From Cytophagaceae bacterium (GTDB lineage: Bacteria; Bacteroidota; Bacteroidia; Cytophagales; Flexibacteraceae), in contig CANHWS010000044.1 of NCBI GenBank assembly GCA_947464365.1, positions 1 through 15,896 on the forward strand: a stretch of 15,896 nt of DNA. The letters run 5' to 3'. Made by a program: the position numbers and the translations under genes. Shown here piece after piece: positions 14,935-15,896 of the stretch (its first letter is position 1; each line of letters begins with the position of its first letter). The notes under the pieces were generated by a model. That model saw nothing but the letters and a program-made list of their open reading frames with translations, had not been told where the DNA came from and did no database searches.

Positions 14935-15217
14935 GACATCCGCTATCAGACCTGCACCCTTATAGCGCAACCCACTCCCTACGTCAATGCGGCCAGCCTT
15001 AAGGGGCTAGACATTGGCTCTATACTCCGCTGCACCGAGCGGCAAATCGAGTAAGTAGTTAAGGCATTCACCTATGCCAGGTAAGGACCAACGAACTTAA
15101 CAAAACACCCTCAAATAGAATCTTGACTAAGTAACGACTAGTTTTGTCCCTGCCGCTGGAAGTAGTGCCAACGAACCCAACCAAGACATAAGGCACCAAT
15201 ACCACTATCATCACCAC
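14935..15217 (+). promoter_or_regulatory. Intergenic region before argC with a possible -7 promoter element
   Basis: These 283 bp contain no gene I can support. TAGTTTTG at 15139-15146 is an exact TAnnTTTG match and would give a leader of about 65 nt before argC. The nearest TTG upstream (15123-15125) is only 13 bp away, too close for a proper -33 element. The argC frame stays open back to 15131 (His-rich translation just before the ATG), but no ATG occurs in that extension. No Arg-repressor-like palindrome is obvious. Confidence 0.35.
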
Positions 15218-15896
15218 ATGGCCGAAGCCCAACATCAGCATTTCAGCTCACCTAGTGACGAAACCACCAACACTAGGCCCTACCCAACTATCACGGTAGG
15301 CATTGCTGGTGCTGCAGGCTATACAGGTGGCGAGCTGATACGCCTTCTGATCCATCACCCCTACGCCCAGATCCTGTGGCTACACAGCAACAGCCAGGCA
15401 GGGCTGCCAGTGCATTCTATCCATCATGACTTGGTGGGCGAGACCGAGCTAACTTTTACGGATCAACCAGGGCAGGAGACCGATGTGGTGTTTTTGTGCC
15501 TGGGCCATGGTGCTGCTCGGGCGTATTTATACGAAAACCCAGGCCTGCTCAAGGCCAAGATCGTCGACCTAAGCCAAGATTTCAGGCTTAGCGATACACC
15601 ATTTATTGATAGCAAGGGGCAACAATACTCCTTTGTTTACGGCCTGACAGATGTTGACCAAACCGTGATTAGAAAGTCACAGTATGTAGCCAACCCTGGT
15701 TGCTTTGCCACGGCCATTCAGCTAGGTTTGGCACCCGCTGCTGCCTTGTCTGCCCTTGATGGCCAATCAGTCCATATCAATGCCGTTACAGGCAGCACTG
15801 GCGCTGGCCAGTCCTTGTCTGAAACCTCCCACTTCAGTTGGCGCAGTGCCAACCACTCGGTCTATAAACCTTTTGGCCACCAGCACGAAGCAGAAG
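15218..15896 (+). CDS. argC: N-acetyl-gamma-glutamyl-phosphate reductase (5' part, runs off the window)
   Basis: ArgC reduces N-acyl-gamma-glutamyl phosphate to the semialdehyde with NADPH, the third step from glutamate to ornithine. The visible 226 residues contain the Rossmann-fold nucleotide loop VGIAGAAGYTGGELIRLLIH (27-46), FLCLGHGAAR (92-101), VDLSQDFRL (116-124), and the active-site block VANPGCFATAIQL with catalytic Cys162. A substrate-binding VTGSTGAGQSLSET follows at 190-203. Homologues usually start a few residues before the nucleotide loop; here about 25 extra polar residues precede it, with no in-frame ATG closer to the loop. Some Bacteroidetes use N-succinyl rather than N-acetyl intermediates, so the acyl group is not certain. 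The frame is intact to the end of the window. Confidence 0.93.
   Translation, partial: MAEAQHQHFSSPSDETTNTRPYPTITVGIAGAAGYTGGELIRLLIHHPYAQILWLHSNSQAGLPVHSIHHDLVGETELTFTDQPGQETDVVFLCLGHGAARAYLYENPGLLKAKIVDLSQDFRLSDTPFIDSKGQQYSFVYGLTDVDQTVIRKSQYVANPGCFATAIQLGLAPAAALSALDGQSVHINAVTGSTGAGQSLSETSHFSWRSANHSVYKPFGHQHEAE

Overview
The window reads as chromosomal DNA of a Bacteroidota bacterium (a Cytophagia/Sphingobacteriia-like lineage is plausible but not resolved). The support is a TonB-dependent receptor paired with a small secreted heavy-metal-associated protein, a tiny histone H1-like protein of the type found in this phylum, a serine-palmitoyltransferase-like alpha-oxoamine synthase, a Cys-containing GNAT next to argC, promoter-like TAnnTTTG elements, and an absence of Shine-Dalgarno sequences. 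No phage, transposase, CRISPR array, tRNA or rRNA is visible.

Layout. (a) 1-1115, plus strand: the C-terminal tail of a protein, probably NuoI, built from 114-bp tandem repeats, overlapping nuoJ of respiratory complex I. No nuoK follows. (b) 1141-6409, minus strand: two exported glycoside hydrolases, GH95-like then GH78-like in transcription order, a likely two-gene unit that removes L-sugars from a complex glycan. (c) 6577-9252, plus strand: a recognisable promoter, a secreted HMA protein and a TonB-dependent receptor with a double-cysteine plug motif, probably for copper or another soft metal. (d) 9379-10662, plus strand: an acetyl-CoA hydrolase/CoA-transferase family enzyme. (e) 10819-13554, minus strand: an intrinsic terminator, the histone H1-like gene, the alpha-oxoamine synthase (GTG start), and an alpha/beta hydrolase of unknown substrate. 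(f) 13555-14319: a long gene-poor stretch with a possible decayed minus-strand reading frame and a 28-codon Arg-containing small ORF. (g) 14320-15896, plus strand: GNAT acetyltransferase, a 283-bp gap where I would expect argG, then argC running off the end.

Most genes are ordinary for the phylum. The features most worth a second look are the two-level tandem repeat in the complex I tail, the complex I and arginine clusters that each appear to lack an expected gene, the metal-receptor pair, and the GNAT with its Cys cluster. I do not see convincing evidence of a wholly new system. Function calls rest on motif recognition from memory; no database search was run.
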